64,000 nt of DNA from CAZTDU01 sp964617355 (GTDB taxonomy: Bacteria > Pseudomonadota > Gammaproteobacteria > Burkholderiales > SG8-39): the NCBI GenBank assembly GCA_964617355.1, contig CAZTXP010000078.1, positions 1 to 64,000 on the forward strand, in the 5' to 3' direction. Positions 41,066 through 49,106 of the stretch are shown in pieces (position 1 is the stretch's first letter; every line of letters starts with the position of its first letter). Under the pieces are notes generated by a model, which saw only the letters and a list, made by a program, of their open reading frames with translations, was not told where the DNA came from and made no database searches. The translations under genes were made by a program, and so were the position numbers.

Positions 41066-41158
41066 CTATTTCCTGGCGGCGCCACCCACGGCGCGGCTAT
41101 TTCTTAGCGGCGCCACCCACGGCGCGGCTATTTTTTAGCCGCGCCACCAATAGCGCCG
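41066..41158. repeat. Three 31-bp tandem copies of a gene's 3' end
   Basis: Units at 41066-41096, 41097-41127 and 41128-41158. The last is the coding tail of the minus-strand gene that stops at 41128. The outer two differ from each other at two positions; the genic copy differs from its neighbour at six. Read on the minus strand each unit encodes a Gly-Gly-Ala-Ala tail with two basic residues and its own TAG stop. Confidence 0.9.
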
Positions 41159-41448
41159 AAGTCGATCTCGATCTTCGACACGTCGACCGAGGCCTTCTGC
41201 GCCGCCTCGTGGCGTGCCTTGGCCGCGGTGTTGAACTCGAGGTTGCCGGCGAGGAAGGCCTCGGCCAGCTTGAAGCTCATGCCGACCACCGCCTTCGGCT
41301 GCGGGCGCGGGTTCTCGGCGGTGTTCGGCGCCGAGTACACCTGCGCCGAGAGCTGGATGAAGATCAGCCGGGCGAGTTCCTCGACGGGGTCTACGGGCGG
41401 CGTGGCGCCGGCTTTTGCGGGGGCGGGGGCGGCGTGGGCTTCGCTCAT
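41128..41448 (-). CDS. Small protein of unknown function
   Basis: 106 residues, not recognised. An Ala/Pro-rich start, a helical segment (DPVEELARLIFIQLSAQVY, about 20-38), a central AVVGMSFKLAEAFLAGNLEFN, and a Lys-rich end. No signal peptide or membrane span; possibly a small helical cytoplasmic protein. Its last eight codons and following bases are repeated twice downstream as non-coding copies. Isolated on its strand between an MFS gene and an MBL hydrolase. Confidence 0.65.
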   Translation of the reverse strand: MSEAHAAPAPAKAGATPPVDPVEELARLIFIQLSAQVYSAPNTAENPRPQPKAVVGMSFKLAEAFLAGNLEFNTAAKARHEAAQKASVDVSKIEIDFGAIGGAAKK

Positions 41449-41502
41449 GGTGGCGACAGTCTACCGCGTGCGGGCCTTAGTGCGAGCGGCCCCGCGCGCG
41501 CT

Positions 41503-42966
41503 TCAGCGCGCGCGTCCAATGGCGCGGTCGAGTTCCTCGCGCGGCACCGCGCGGCCGTGCAGCGGCAGGATGCGCTCGACGTGCAGCTTGAGCCGGTCGA
41601 GGTTCTCGACGAGGTTGACGTGGTTCGGGTTCGGCGTCGCAGGCGCCGGCCCGGGCACCGGGGTGTACGCGTCGGCCTCGACCAGCAGCCAGGCCTTCGG
41701 CAGGTAGGCCATCAGGAAACCCTTCGCGTGCCGGCTGTCGCGGATCAGGTGCAACTCGATCGAGCGCTCGCCGTCCGATAGCACGTGCCGGTCGGCGACC
41801 GCGGTGACTTTCGCCTTGCGGCCGGAGGCGGCGAGCCGGTCCGGCGCGATCGTGTTCGGGTTCGCGAGCGCGCGCGCGAGGAACGGCGCGGCCTCTCGGT
41901 GCGCGAGGATCTCGGCGCCCGCCGCGGCGGCCGCGCGCAGGCCGCCCGCGTGGTCGAAGTGCGCGTGCGTCACGACGACCGTGCGCACCGGCTTCGAAGG
42001 CACTAGGAACTGCGCCGCCTGCAGCACCGCGCCCGTGCGCTCGTCGCCCAGCGGCGCTTCCAGCAGCACGAGGTGGTCCTTCATCTCCACCAGCACGCTG
42101 TTGTGCGAGCCGCCGCCGACCATCCACACGCCCTTGGACACCACCTGCGAGGCGACGCGCTGCGCAGCCTCGACGACCGCGACCGGCGCCTCGATCTCGA
42201 CGCGTGCGTTCGGCTGCACCTCGAGCACTTCGAGGTCGAGCACCGGGTGGCCGCCCATCTCCTGGCGGATGCGCGACGGGAAGCGGATTGCGCCATGCTC
42301 GCGGTAGCCCTCGAAGCGCGTGACGACGCGCGTGTCGCCGAGCACCGGGTTCGGCAGTCGAGACTCGATGCGCTCGACGAGGAAGGCGTCGTCGAGGTAG
42401 GCGACGGCTTCCATCGTGCCGGGCACGCCGAAGGACACCGCGGCGAGTTCGCGCTTGCCCTCGCGCACCCAGCGGACCGTGGCGTGCCCCTGTGCGGCGG
42501 CCTTCAGTGCGCCGTGCGGCGTGGTCCAGAGGTCGTGCGCACGCGCGGCGGCGGCGAAGGGCACCGCGGCGGCACCCGGCCCCATGCCGTTCCAGGCATG
42601 GCGGCCGGCGACGTACTGGATCGCGCGCAATTCGCCGGTGTGCGGCAGGGCACTGCCGCCGGTGGGCTCGGCGCGGCTGCGCGCGGTCTCCTCGCGCAGC
42701 GCCGAGGCGGCGTAGTCGATGCTGCGTGCGTAGCTCGACAGGTTCTGCCTGGGCCACGCCTTGCCCGGCTCGAAGGCCTGGCCGAAGGCCCACGCGCTGC
42801 CCTTGCCGAAGTAGTGCAGCGTGCGCAGCGCGTCGGTGCCCATCGCCGTCGCGGCGCGCTTGAGCACCGCGCCTGCGTCGGCGCCCTGTCCATCATCGGC
42901 GATCGCGCACGGCGCGGCGAACGGCAGGAGGGCACAGAGCAGGGCGGCGAGCAGGCGATTCGTCAT
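41503..42966 (-). CDS. Exported MBL-fold metallo-hydrolase
   Basis: 487 residues from the ATG at 42966, where the signal peptide begins (cleavage near AIA-DD, residue 23). The N-terminal 25-265 is a beta-rich domain of unknown role. The C-terminal 275-487 is a metallo-beta-lactamase fold with THAHFDHAGG (His334, His336, Asp338, His339) and later conserved His in ILPLHG. Periplasmic hydrolase of unknown substrate; quorum-lactone, sulfate-ester or beta-lactam hydrolases share the fold. Preceded by GCTACACT on its strand. Confidence 0.88.
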   Translation of the reverse strand: MTNRLLAALLCALLPFAAPCAIADDGQGADAGAVLKRAATAMGTDALRTLHYFGKGSAWAFGQAFEPGKAWPRQNLSSYARSIDYAASALREETARSRAEPTGGSALPHTGELRAIQYVAGRHAWNGMGPGAAAVPFAAAARAHDLWTTPHGALKAAAQGHATVRWVREGKRELAAVSFGVPGTMEAVAYLDDAFLVERIESRLPNPVLGDTRVVTRFEGYREHGAIRFPSRIRQEMGGHPVLDLEVLEVQPNARVEIEAPVAVVEAAQRVASQVVSKGVWMVGGGSHNSVLVEMKDHLVLLEAPLGDERTGAVLQAAQFLVPSKPVRTVVVTHAHFDHAGGLRAAAAAGAEILAHREAAPFLARALANPNTIAPDRLAASGRKAKVTAVADRHVLSDGERSIELHLIRDSRHAKGFLMAYLPKAWLLVEADAYTPVPGPAPATPNPNHVNLVENLDRLKLHVERILPLHGRAVPREELDRAIGRAR

Positions 42967-42990
42967 GGCGGGCTCCGGTGAGGGACCACG

Positions 42991-42996
42991 AGTGTA
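42991..42996 (-). promoter_or_regulatory. Putative -10 element (TACACT) of the MBL-hydrolase gene
   Basis: GCTACACT on the minus strand, 25 bp before the ATG at 42966. It is one of the recurring GCTA-type -10 strings in this window. Confidence 0.3.
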
Positions 42997-43028
42997 GCGA
43001 ACCCGCCGGACAACCGGATCATCCGCGG

Positions 43029-43034
43029 TAACCT
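43029..43034 (+). promoter_or_regulatory. Possible -10 element of a leaderless transcript
   Basis: TAACCT ends 7 nt before the GTG at 43041; no Shine-Dalgarno sequence is present. The hexamer is a weak match on its own and is listed because the spacing equals that at 38539, 44688 and 53836. Confidence 0.25.
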
Positions 43035-43040
43035 TCATGC

Positions 43041-43745
43041 GTGGACGAAACCGAGGGCGACGCGACCCCCGCGCCGCCGCACCCGGCGCGCGCGTGGGCC
43101 TTCTACGCCGGCATCGTCGGCGCGCTCGTCGCGCTCGCGGTGTCGGCGAAGGGCATCCTGTCGTCGGGCAGTTCGACCGCGGCGATCGGCTTCGTGTTCG
43201 TGCCCTTCATCGCCATCGCGGTGGCGGTGCTCGCCGGCGTGTGGGGGCTGGCACTGGGCACCGTCGTGTCGCATCACCGCGGCGTGCGCGGTGCGCTACG
43301 CCCGGTGCTGCTGATGGCGTGGGTCGTGAGCGTGGCGGCGCCGGCAGCGGTCGCGTGGGAGGTCGCGGCCGGACTCGCGCTGCAGCGCGAAGTGCACGCG
43401 CTCGAGTCGCTCGACGCCGCAGGCCTCGACGCCGCGGTTGCCGGATCGCGCTTTCGCGACAACAAGTTCTTCCTCGGTGCCGTCGCGCAACACGGCGCGG
43501 CGAGCCCGCGGCTGCTGGAGCGCATCGCCGCGCTGCCCGATCCTGCCCTGCGCGAAAGCATGGGCTCCCTGTGGGACGTGATGGGGCGCAACCGGGAGGG
43601 CGCATCGGTGCTGCGACTCGTGGCTCGTCACCCCGCGACGCCCGCGGACGTGCTGCGCCGACTGGCGGCGGACGAGGACGTGCCGTTGTCGCGGGAAGCC
43701 GCGCAGGCGCTGGAGCGCCGCGCGAAGCCGCGACCGCCCGGCTAG
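43041..43745 (+). CDS. Membrane protein with C-terminal LRV/HEAT-like repeats, function unknown
   Basis: 234 residues from the GTG at 43041. Three hydrophobic spans near 17-37, 48-73 and 88-112, then a soluble domain (about 120-234). In it HGAASPRLLERIAALPDP and HPATPADVLRRLAADEDVPLSREAAQAL resemble leucine-rich-repeat-variant or HEAT units. No enzyme motif. The GTG lacks a Shine-Dalgarno sequence. It shares its TAG stop with the opposing lipoprotein gene through CTAG at 43742-43745. Confidence 0.75.
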   Translation: MDETEGDATPAPPHPARAWAFYAGIVGALVALAVSAKGILSSGSSTAAIGFVFVPFIAIAVAVLAGVWGLALGTVVSHHRGVRGALRPVLLMAWVVSVAAPAAVAWEVAAGLALQREVHALESLDAAGLDAAVAGSRFRDNKFFLGAVAQHGAASPRLLERIAALPDPALRESMGSLWDVMGRNREGASVLRLVARHPATPADVLRRLAADEDVPLSREAAQALERRAKPRPPG

Positions 43746-44293
43746 GACCGGGGCGGAGGCGGCGGGCTGCCCGGAGGCGGGGGCGGCGGCGTGACCGGCG
43801 CCGCGCTCGGCGCGGCCGGGGCAGCGGGCCGCGGCGCATACGAGGGCGCCGGCTGGGAGGGGCCGTAGCGTCCCGCGACCGGGATGCGGTGGCCCTTCGC
43901 GTACATGCACTGCTGGTAGCCGTTGTCGTAGATGCGCTGGGCTTCGCGGCCGGATGCGTTCGCGGTGCTCGCGCCGATGGCCGAGCCGCCGATCAGGCCG
44001 ACGGCCGCGCCGGCGCCCGCGTTGCGGCGATTGCCGACCAGCGCGCCAGCAGCGGCGCCGACGGCCGCGCCGATCGCCGCGCTCTTCAGCGCGCTCTCGG
44101 TCTGCGCCTGCTCGGCGGTGCCGCCGAGCTGCGACTGCGCGTAGTTGCGGCACTCGTAGTCGTCGGCACGGAACTGGTTGAAGTCCTTGCCGGTGCCCGG
44201 CAGCACGAGCACGCTCGGGCCGGTGGGCATCGACACGCAGGCGGAGGCGAGCAACGCCGCGGCGAGGATCGCGAGGCGGGTGCGCGGCCGCAT
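43742..44293 (-). CDS. Glycine-zipper lipoprotein
   Basis: 183 residues. Type II signal peptide with lipobox ALLASAC (Cys19). A short polar segment with DDYECRNYAQSQ follows. Then a glycine-zipper hairpin (about 72-108: AAIGAAVGAAAGALVGNRR and GAGAAVGLIGGSAIGA) that can insert in the outer membrane. YDNGYQQCMYAKGH comes next, and a Pro-rich tail ending in PPPPP runs. The layout resembles small outer-membrane zipper lipoproteins. It begins 5 bp after the Tyr-rich protein stop on the same strand, so both are probably cotranscribed. Confidence 0.82.
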   Translation of the reverse strand: MRPRTRLAILAAALLASACVSMPTGPSVLVLPGTGKDFNQFRADDYECRNYAQSQLGGTAEQAQTESALKSAAIGAAVGAAAGALVGNRRNAGAGAAVGLIGGSAIGASTANASGREAQRIYDNGYQQCMYAKGHRIPVAGRYGPSQPAPSYAPRPAAPAAPSAAPVTPPPPPPGSPPPPPRS

Positions 44294-44298
44294 GGCCG

Positions 44299-44688
44299 TT
44301 ACTGCCCTGGAGGCGTCGGCGAGACGCGCTGCCAGGCCGACGCACACGACTGCACGTACGGGTAGTAGGCGCTGGAGTCGGCGCAGTAGTACCAGTAGCC
44401 CGCCGCCGGGGCCGGCGCGGCGCTCGGCGCCGGCGCGGCGGCCACGGGAGCCGGCTGCTGCTCGACGTACGTGACGGGCGGCGACGACACCACCACCGCG
44501 GGCGGGTAGTAGTAGGGGTAGTAGTAGCGCGGGCCGTACCAGTAGGGGTAATAGGCCGGCACGCCGAAGCCGACGGAGAAGCTGACGCGCGGGCCCCCTC
44601 GGTAGGGGCCGTGGGCCGAAGCCGGGGCGGCCACGGCAAGCGCGGTGGCGGCCGCGGCGGCGAGCAGGACGATCCGGGCGGTACGCAT
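44299..44688 (-). CDS. Exported Tyr/Pro-rich small protein
   Basis: 129 residues from the ATG at 44688. Signal peptide cleaved near ASA-HG (residue 25). Then YYPYWYGPRYYYPYYYPP-type sequence, an Ala/Pro linker and a C-terminal Cys pair (YYCADSSAYYPYVQSC). Such proteins are frequent in beta- and gammaproteobacterial envelopes and have no known function. An alternative ATG six codons upstream would extend into the -10-like element. Confidence 0.75.
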   Translation of the reverse strand: MRTARIVLLAAAAATALAVAAPASAHGPYRGGPRVSFSVGFGVPAYYPYWYGPRYYYPYYYPPAVVVSSPPVTYVEQQPAPVAAAPAPSAAPAPAAGYWYYCADSSAYYPYVQSCASAWQRVSPTPPGQ

Positions 44689-44694
44689 GGTTCC

Positions 44695-44700
44695 AATGTA
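44695..44700 (-). promoter_or_regulatory. Possible -10 element (TACATT) of a leaderless transcript
   Basis: TACATT on the minus strand ends 7 nt before the ATG at 44688. It faces the divergent kinase gene at 44787. Confidence 0.35.
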
Positions 44701-44786
44701 ACGCACACCCCCCGGGGGAGGTGTACCGAAGTGTTTCCAGTTGTAAGCGCGGTAGTGGGAGAATGGCGGGCCGCAGCGGGAGAACC

Positions 44787-46061
44787 ATGGACGGACTCAG
44801 CCTTCAGGTCGGGAAATACGACATCCAGCAGATGCTCGGGCAGGGCGCCACGGGCACCGTGTACCTGGCGATCGATACCTTCTCGGGCCGGGAGGTGGCG
44901 CTGAAGACCATCGAGCCGGAGGTATTCCGCGACCCCGAGTTCGGAACCGTGCATCGCTCCGCGTTCCTGAACGAAGCCTCGCTCGCCGGCAAGATCCGCC
45001 ACCCGCACATCGTCGCCATCCTCGACGCGGTGGTCGAGGAGAACTCCGGGCACATCGCCATGGAGGTGGTGCGCGGCGGCGACCTCTCGCAGTTCGTCAC
45101 GCCGGACAAGCTGCTGCCGGTGGCCGATGCGCTGCAGATCGTCTTCAAGTGCTGCGGCGCGCTCGACTACGCGTTCCGCGAGGGCATCGTGCACCGCGAC
45201 ATCAAGCCGGCGAACATCATGGTGGCGCGCGGCACCGAGCCGAAGATCTCGGACTTCGGCGCTGCGTTCCTGAAGCGCGGCGAGGCGGCGCAGACCGCCG
45301 CGATGGGTTCGCCGTACTACATGTCGCCGGAGCAGGTCGAGGGCAAGGAGCTGACCTTCCACAGCGACATGTTCTCGCTCGGCGTGGTGCTGTACGAACT
45401 GCTGACCGGCCAGCGCCCGTTCACCGGCAGCTCGCTCGAGGAACTGGTGCAGAAGATCCTCAACCAGGATCCGGCGCCGCCCTCGACGCTGCGCCAGGGC
45501 GTGCCCAAGCAGGTCGACGCGCTGGTGCTGACCGCGCTGATGAAGAAGGCGCCGTATCGTCATGCCACCTGGGCCGAGTTCGCCGACGGCCTGTCGAAGG
45601 CGGTGGGCCTGGTGATCGAGCCCGGCGCGATCGCCGACACCGAGAAGTTCACCGCGCTGAAGAAGGTCGAGCAGCTCTCGGCGCTGCCCGATGCCGAGCT
45701 CTGGGAGATCGTCAACGCCGGCGCGTGGTCGCGCATCCCTGCCGGCACGCTGCTGCTGCAGGAGGGCGAGCCGGGCGGCAGCTTCTACTTCCTCGCCTCG
45801 GGGCAGGCCAAGGTCACGCTCGGCGCGAAGCTGCTGAACCTGGTGAACGAATCCGAGTTCGTCGGCGAGATGGGCTGGATCCACGGCGCGGAGGGCGCGC
45901 GCCACGCCAGCGTGGTGGCGATGACCGACATGCTGGTCGCCGAGTACGCGCCCGAGGCGCTCGCCGAGATCTCGGTGGGCGCGCAGCTGCACCTCACTCG
46001 GGCGGTGACGCGCAACGTCGTCGACCGCCTGCAGATGGCGAACCTCCGCCTCGCGCGCTAG
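44787..46061 (+). CDS. Serine/threonine protein kinase with C-terminal cyclic-nucleotide-binding domain
   Basis: 424 residues from the ATG at 44787, preceded by GGGAG. The kinase domain (about 10-265) is complete: LGQGATGTVYLAID glycine loop, Lys40 in VALKTIE, IVHRDIKPANI (Asp138), SDFGAA (Asp156), MSPEQVEG and FSLGVVLYELLTG. Residues about 295-420 form a CRP/cAMP-binding-like domain. VGEMGWIHGAEGARHASV retains the Glu and Arg of the phosphate-binding cassette. No membrane span. The layout suggests a cytoplasmic kinase switched by cAMP or cGMP, as in eukaryotic PKG (inference). Crotonase and PrpF genes follow 11 bp later. Confidence 0.9.
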   Translation: MDGLSLQVGKYDIQQMLGQGATGTVYLAIDTFSGREVALKTIEPEVFRDPEFGTVHRSAFLNEASLAGKIRHPHIVAILDAVVEENSGHIAMEVVRGGDLSQFVTPDKLLPVADALQIVFKCCGALDYAFREGIVHRDIKPANIMVARGTEPKISDFGAAFLKRGEAAQTAAMGSPYYMSPEQVEGKELTFHSDMFSLGVVLYELLTGQRPFTGSSLEELVQKILNQDPAPPSTLRQGVPKQVDALVLTALMKKAPYRHATWAEFADGLSKAVGLVIEPGAIADTEKFTALKKVEQLSALPDAELWEIVNAGAWSRIPAGTLLLQEGEPGGSFYFLASGQAKVTLGAKLLNLVNESEFVGEMGWIHGAEGARHASVVAMTDMLVAEYAPEALAEISVGAQLHLTRAVTRNVVDRLQMANLRLAR

Positions 46062-46072
46062 CGGGATCCGGG

Positions 46073-46864
46073 ATGACGTCGCTGCCCACCGAAGTCCCGG
46101 TGCTGCTCGAGCGCGTGGATTCGCACATCGCGCTCGTCACGCTCAACCGCCCCGCTGCGAGGAACGCGGTCAACTCCGCGCTGGCGCACGCGCTGGACGA
46201 GATCGTCCGCCAGGTCGAGGCCGACCGCACCATTCGCGTCGCGGTGCTCACTGGCGCGGGCGACAAGGCCTTCAGCGCGGGCGCCGACCTGAAGGAGAAG
46301 GCGAGCGGGCGGCCGGTCTCGCGCGAGACCGAGGCCGGCGGCTTCGCCGGCTTCGTGCACCACCCGAGGAAGAAGCTCTGGATCGCCGCGGTGCGCGGCT
46401 TCGCGCTGGCGGGTGGTTGCGAGCTGGCGCTGGCCTGCGACTTCATCGTCGCCGGCACGGATGCGAAGTTCGGCCTCCCCGAGGCGAAGCGCGGGCTCGT
46501 GGCCTACGCCGGGGGCGTGTGGCGGCTGCCGCGCCTGCTGCCGCGCAACGTCGCCATGGAGATGATCGCCACCGGCGACCCGATCGACGCCGCGCGCGCG
46601 CACCAGCTCGGCCTCGTGAACCACGTGGTGGCGCCCGACGCCGTGGTGGACGAGGCGCTGCGCATCGCCAGGATCGTCTGCGCGAATGCGCCGCTCGCGG
46701 TGCAGGCGAGCCTGGAGGTGGCGCGCAAGGCCTACGACCTCGACGACGGCGCGCTGCGCGCGCTCGCCACCGAACTGCGCACCCAGAACGAGCACACCGA
46801 GGACGCACGCGAAGGCCCGCGCGCCTTCGCCGAGGGGCGCGCACCTCGCTGGCAAGGGCGCTGA
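46073..46864 (+). CDS. Enoyl-CoA hydratase/isomerase family protein
   Basis: 263 residues. Crotonase signature ALAGGCELALACDF with both acids retained: Glu in GGCEL and Glu in GLPEAKRGL, so a genuine hydratase is likely. FSAGADLKEKA forms the oxyanion hole. The C-terminal EHTEDAREGPRAFAEGRAPRW is typical of short-chain hydratases. It ends in TGATG with the PrpF gene. Confidence 0.9.
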   Translation: MTSLPTEVPVLLERVDSHIALVTLNRPAARNAVNSALAHALDEIVRQVEADRTIRVAVLTGAGDKAFSAGADLKEKASGRPVSRETEAGGFAGFVHHPRKKLWIAAVRGFALAGGCELALACDFIVAGTDAKFGLPEAKRGLVAYAGGVWRLPRLLPRNVAMEMIATGDPIDAARAHQLGLVNHVVAPDAVVDEALRIARIVCANAPLAVQASLEVARKAYDLDDGALRALATELRTQNEHTEDAREGPRAFAEGRAPRWQGR

Positions 46865-48051
46865 TGCCCGCGCGACAAGTTGCCGTGCGCGCCACCTACA
46901 TGCGCGGCGGCACCAGCAAGGGCGTGTTCTTCATCCCCGGCGACCTGCCCGAGGCCGCGCGCGCGGCCGGGCCGGTGCGCGACGCCTTCCTGCTGCGCGT
47001 GATCGGCAGCCCCGACCCGTACGGCAAGCACACCGACGGCATGGGCGGCGCGACCTCCAGCACCAGCAAGATCGTGATCGTGTCGAAGAGCGCGCGGCCC
47101 GGCTGCGACGTGGACTACCTCTTCGGCCAGGTGTCGATCGACCGCGCGCTGGTCGACTGGAGCGGCAACTGCGGCAACCTGACCTCGGCGGTCGGCCCGT
47201 TCGCGATCGCGCGCGGGCTGGTCGTGCCGCCGAAGGAGGGCGTCGCCACGGTGAACATCTGGCAGGCGAACATCTCGAAGCGCATCGTCGCGCACGTGCC
47301 GGTGTCGGGCGGAGAGGTGGTCGAGCTCGGCGACTTCGAGCTCGACGGCGTCACTTTCCCCGCGGCCGAGATCCGGCTCGAGTTCCTCGATCCGGGCGCG
47401 GACGAGGAGGGCGAGGGCGGCTCGATGTTCCCCACCGGGAACACGATCGACACGCTCGAGGTGCCGGGTGTCGGAAGGATCGAGGCGACACTGATCAACG
47501 CCGGCCTGCCGACGATCTTCGTCGACGCGGCCGCGCTCGGGTTGAAGGGCACCGAGCTGCAGGAGGACGTGAACGGCAATCCGGAACTGCTGCGTCGCTG
47601 CGAGGCGATCCGCGCGCACGGCGCGGTACGCATGGGCCTCGCGAAGAGCGCTAGGGAAGCGACCGACAAGCGCCCGCACTCGCCGAAGATCGCGTTCGTC
47701 GCGCCGCCCGCGGCCTACAAGGCCTCCAGCGGAAAGGCGGTGGCGGCGGGCGACATCGACCTCCTCGCGCGCATCCTGTCGATGGGGAAGCTGCACCACG
47801 CGATGACCGGCACCGGCGCGGTCGCGATCGCGGTCGCGTGCGCGGTGCCCGGCACGAAGCTGCGCCGGATCCTCGGCGACGCATCGCGCGAGCGCGTGCG
47901 CTTCGGCCATCCGTCGGGGACGCTCGCCGTGGGCGCGGAGGCCGTGCAGAAGGACGGCGAGTGGACGGTGACCAAGGCGGTGATGAGCCGCTCCGCGCGG
48001 CGGCTGATGGACGGCACGGTGTTCGTGCCGGCGTCGGCGCTGGCGGGCTAG
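46864..48051 (+). CDS. PrpF-family isomerase (2-methylaconitate cis-trans isomerase-like)
   Basis: 395 residues, a double diaminopimelate-epimerase-like fold. Family motifs: TYMRGGTSKGVFF, DPYGKHTDGMGGATSSTSK, WSGNCGNLTSAVGPFAI, FPTGNTIDTLEVPG and FGHPSGTLAVGAE. PrpF isomerises 2-methylaconitate with AcnD in the propionate cycle; related proteins act on other unsaturated tricarboxylates such as oxalomesaconate. There is no prpB, prpC or acnD here, so the substrate is open. It is coupled to the crotonase and converges, stop inside stop, with the dehydrogenase gene. Confidence 0.88.
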   Translation: MPARQVAVRATYMRGGTSKGVFFIPGDLPEAARAAGPVRDAFLLRVIGSPDPYGKHTDGMGGATSSTSKIVIVSKSARPGCDVDYLFGQVSIDRALVDWSGNCGNLTSAVGPFAIARGLVVPPKEGVATVNIWQANISKRIVAHVPVSGGEVVELGDFELDGVTFPAAEIRLEFLDPGADEEGEGGSMFPTGNTIDTLEVPGVGRIEATLINAGLPTIFVDAAALGLKGTELQEDVNGNPELLRRCEAIRAHGAVRMGLAKSAREATDKRPHSPKIAFVAPPAAYKASSGKAVAAGDIDLLARILSMGKLHHAMTGTGAVAIAVACAVPGTKLRRILGDASRERVRFGHPSGTLAVGAEAVQKDGEWTVTKAVMSRSARRLMDGTVFVPASALAG

Positions 48052-49106
48052 AGGCGGGCGACGAGCGCGGAGGTCCACGCGCGCGTGCCGAGCGCGCCGC
48101 CGAGGTCGCGCGTGCGCGTGGCCGGATCCTCCAGCAAGGCGTCCACCGCAGTCTCCACCGCGCGTTCCGCCTCCGCGAATGCGGCGCGGCCGTGCCGCCG
48201 CCCGAGCCAGCCGAGCAGCATGCCCGCCGAGAGCACGAGCGAGGCGGGATTCGCGAGGTCCTTGCCGGCGATATCGGGCGCCGAGCCGTGCTGGGCCTGC
48301 GCCATCGCGTGCGACTCGCCCGCGTTAATCGACGCGGCAAGGCCGAGGCTGCCCGACAGTTCGGCGGCCTCGTCCGAGAGGATGTCGCCGTACATGTTGG
48401 TGGCGACGACGACGTCGTAGCGCGCCGCGTCGCGCACCAGCAGCGCGGCCATCGAATCGACGAGCTGCTCTTCCAGCTCGACCTCGGGGAAGGCTTTCGC
48501 CACGTCGCGCACTTCGCGCAGGAACAGGCCCTCGGTGACGCGCAGCACGTTCTGCTTGTGCACGGCCGTCACGCGGTTCCTGCGCGTGCGCGCCAGCTCG
48601 AAGGCAGCCTGCGCGATGCGGCGCGAGCCCTGCGCGGTGATCTTGCGGATCGCGAGCGCCACGTCCGGGGTCGGCATGAACTCGCCGGGGCCGAGGTGCA
48701 TGTTGCGGTCGGCGTAGAAGCCTTCGGTGTTCTCGCGCACGATGACGAGGTCCATCGGCGTGCGGCCATAGTGCGGCAGGCCTTCGCGCGAGCGGCTCGG
48801 GCGGATGTTGGCGTAGAGGTCCAGCCGTATCCTCAGTTCGCCCGAAGGATTGAGCCCGCCCTGCGCCTTCGGCGGATACTCGTTGTGCGACACCGGCCCG
48901 AGCACCACGCCGTCGCTCGCACGGCAGGCCTCGAACACCGCGTCGGTGAAGGTCGTGCCGTTGCGGGCGAGGCTGGCGCGGCCGATCTCGTGCGTCTCGT
49001 ACGACAGGCCGAGGGCGAAGCGGCGGTCGAGGGCTTCCAGCACCGCGCGCGTCGCAGCGACGATCTCGGGGCCGATGCCGTCGCCGGGGAGAAGTACGAG
49101 CTTCAT
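48048..49106 (-). CDS. Isocitrate/isopropylmalate dehydrogenase-family protein
   Basis: 352 residues. PGDGIGPEIV start, ELRIRLDLYANIRPSRS substrate loop, VIVRENTEGFYADRN, and the signature NMYGDILSDEAAELSGSLGLA. Oxidatively decarboxylates a 2-hydroxy dicarboxylate with NAD(P); 3-isopropylmalate, D-malate, tartrate and isocitrate are possible. It is not in a leucine operon (no leuCD), so a catabolic D-malate/tartrate-like role is favoured. Last gene of the six-gene minus-strand operon; its ATG overlaps the SDR stop by one base (TGATG). Confidence 0.88.
   Translation of the reverse strand: MKLVLLPGDGIGPEIVAATRAVLEALDRRFALGLSYETHEIGRASLARNGTTFTDAVFEACRASDGVVLGPVSHNEYPPKAQGGLNPSGELRIRLDLYANIRPSRSREGLPHYGRTPMDLVIVRENTEGFYADRNMHLGPGEFMPTPDVALAIRKITAQGSRRIAQAAFELARTRRNRVTAVHKQNVLRVTEGLFLREVRDVAKAFPEVELEEQLVDSMAALLVRDAARYDVVVATNMYGDILSDEAAELSGSLGLAASINAGESHAMAQAQHGSAPDIAGKDLANPASLVLSAGMLLGWLGRRHGRAAFAEAERAVETAVDALLEDPATRTRDLGGALGTRAWTSALVARL

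Noticed and set aside
46864..48051. 2-methylcitrate cycle operon around prpF
   Set aside because: prpB, prpC, prpD and acnD are absent; only the PrpF-like fold is present.
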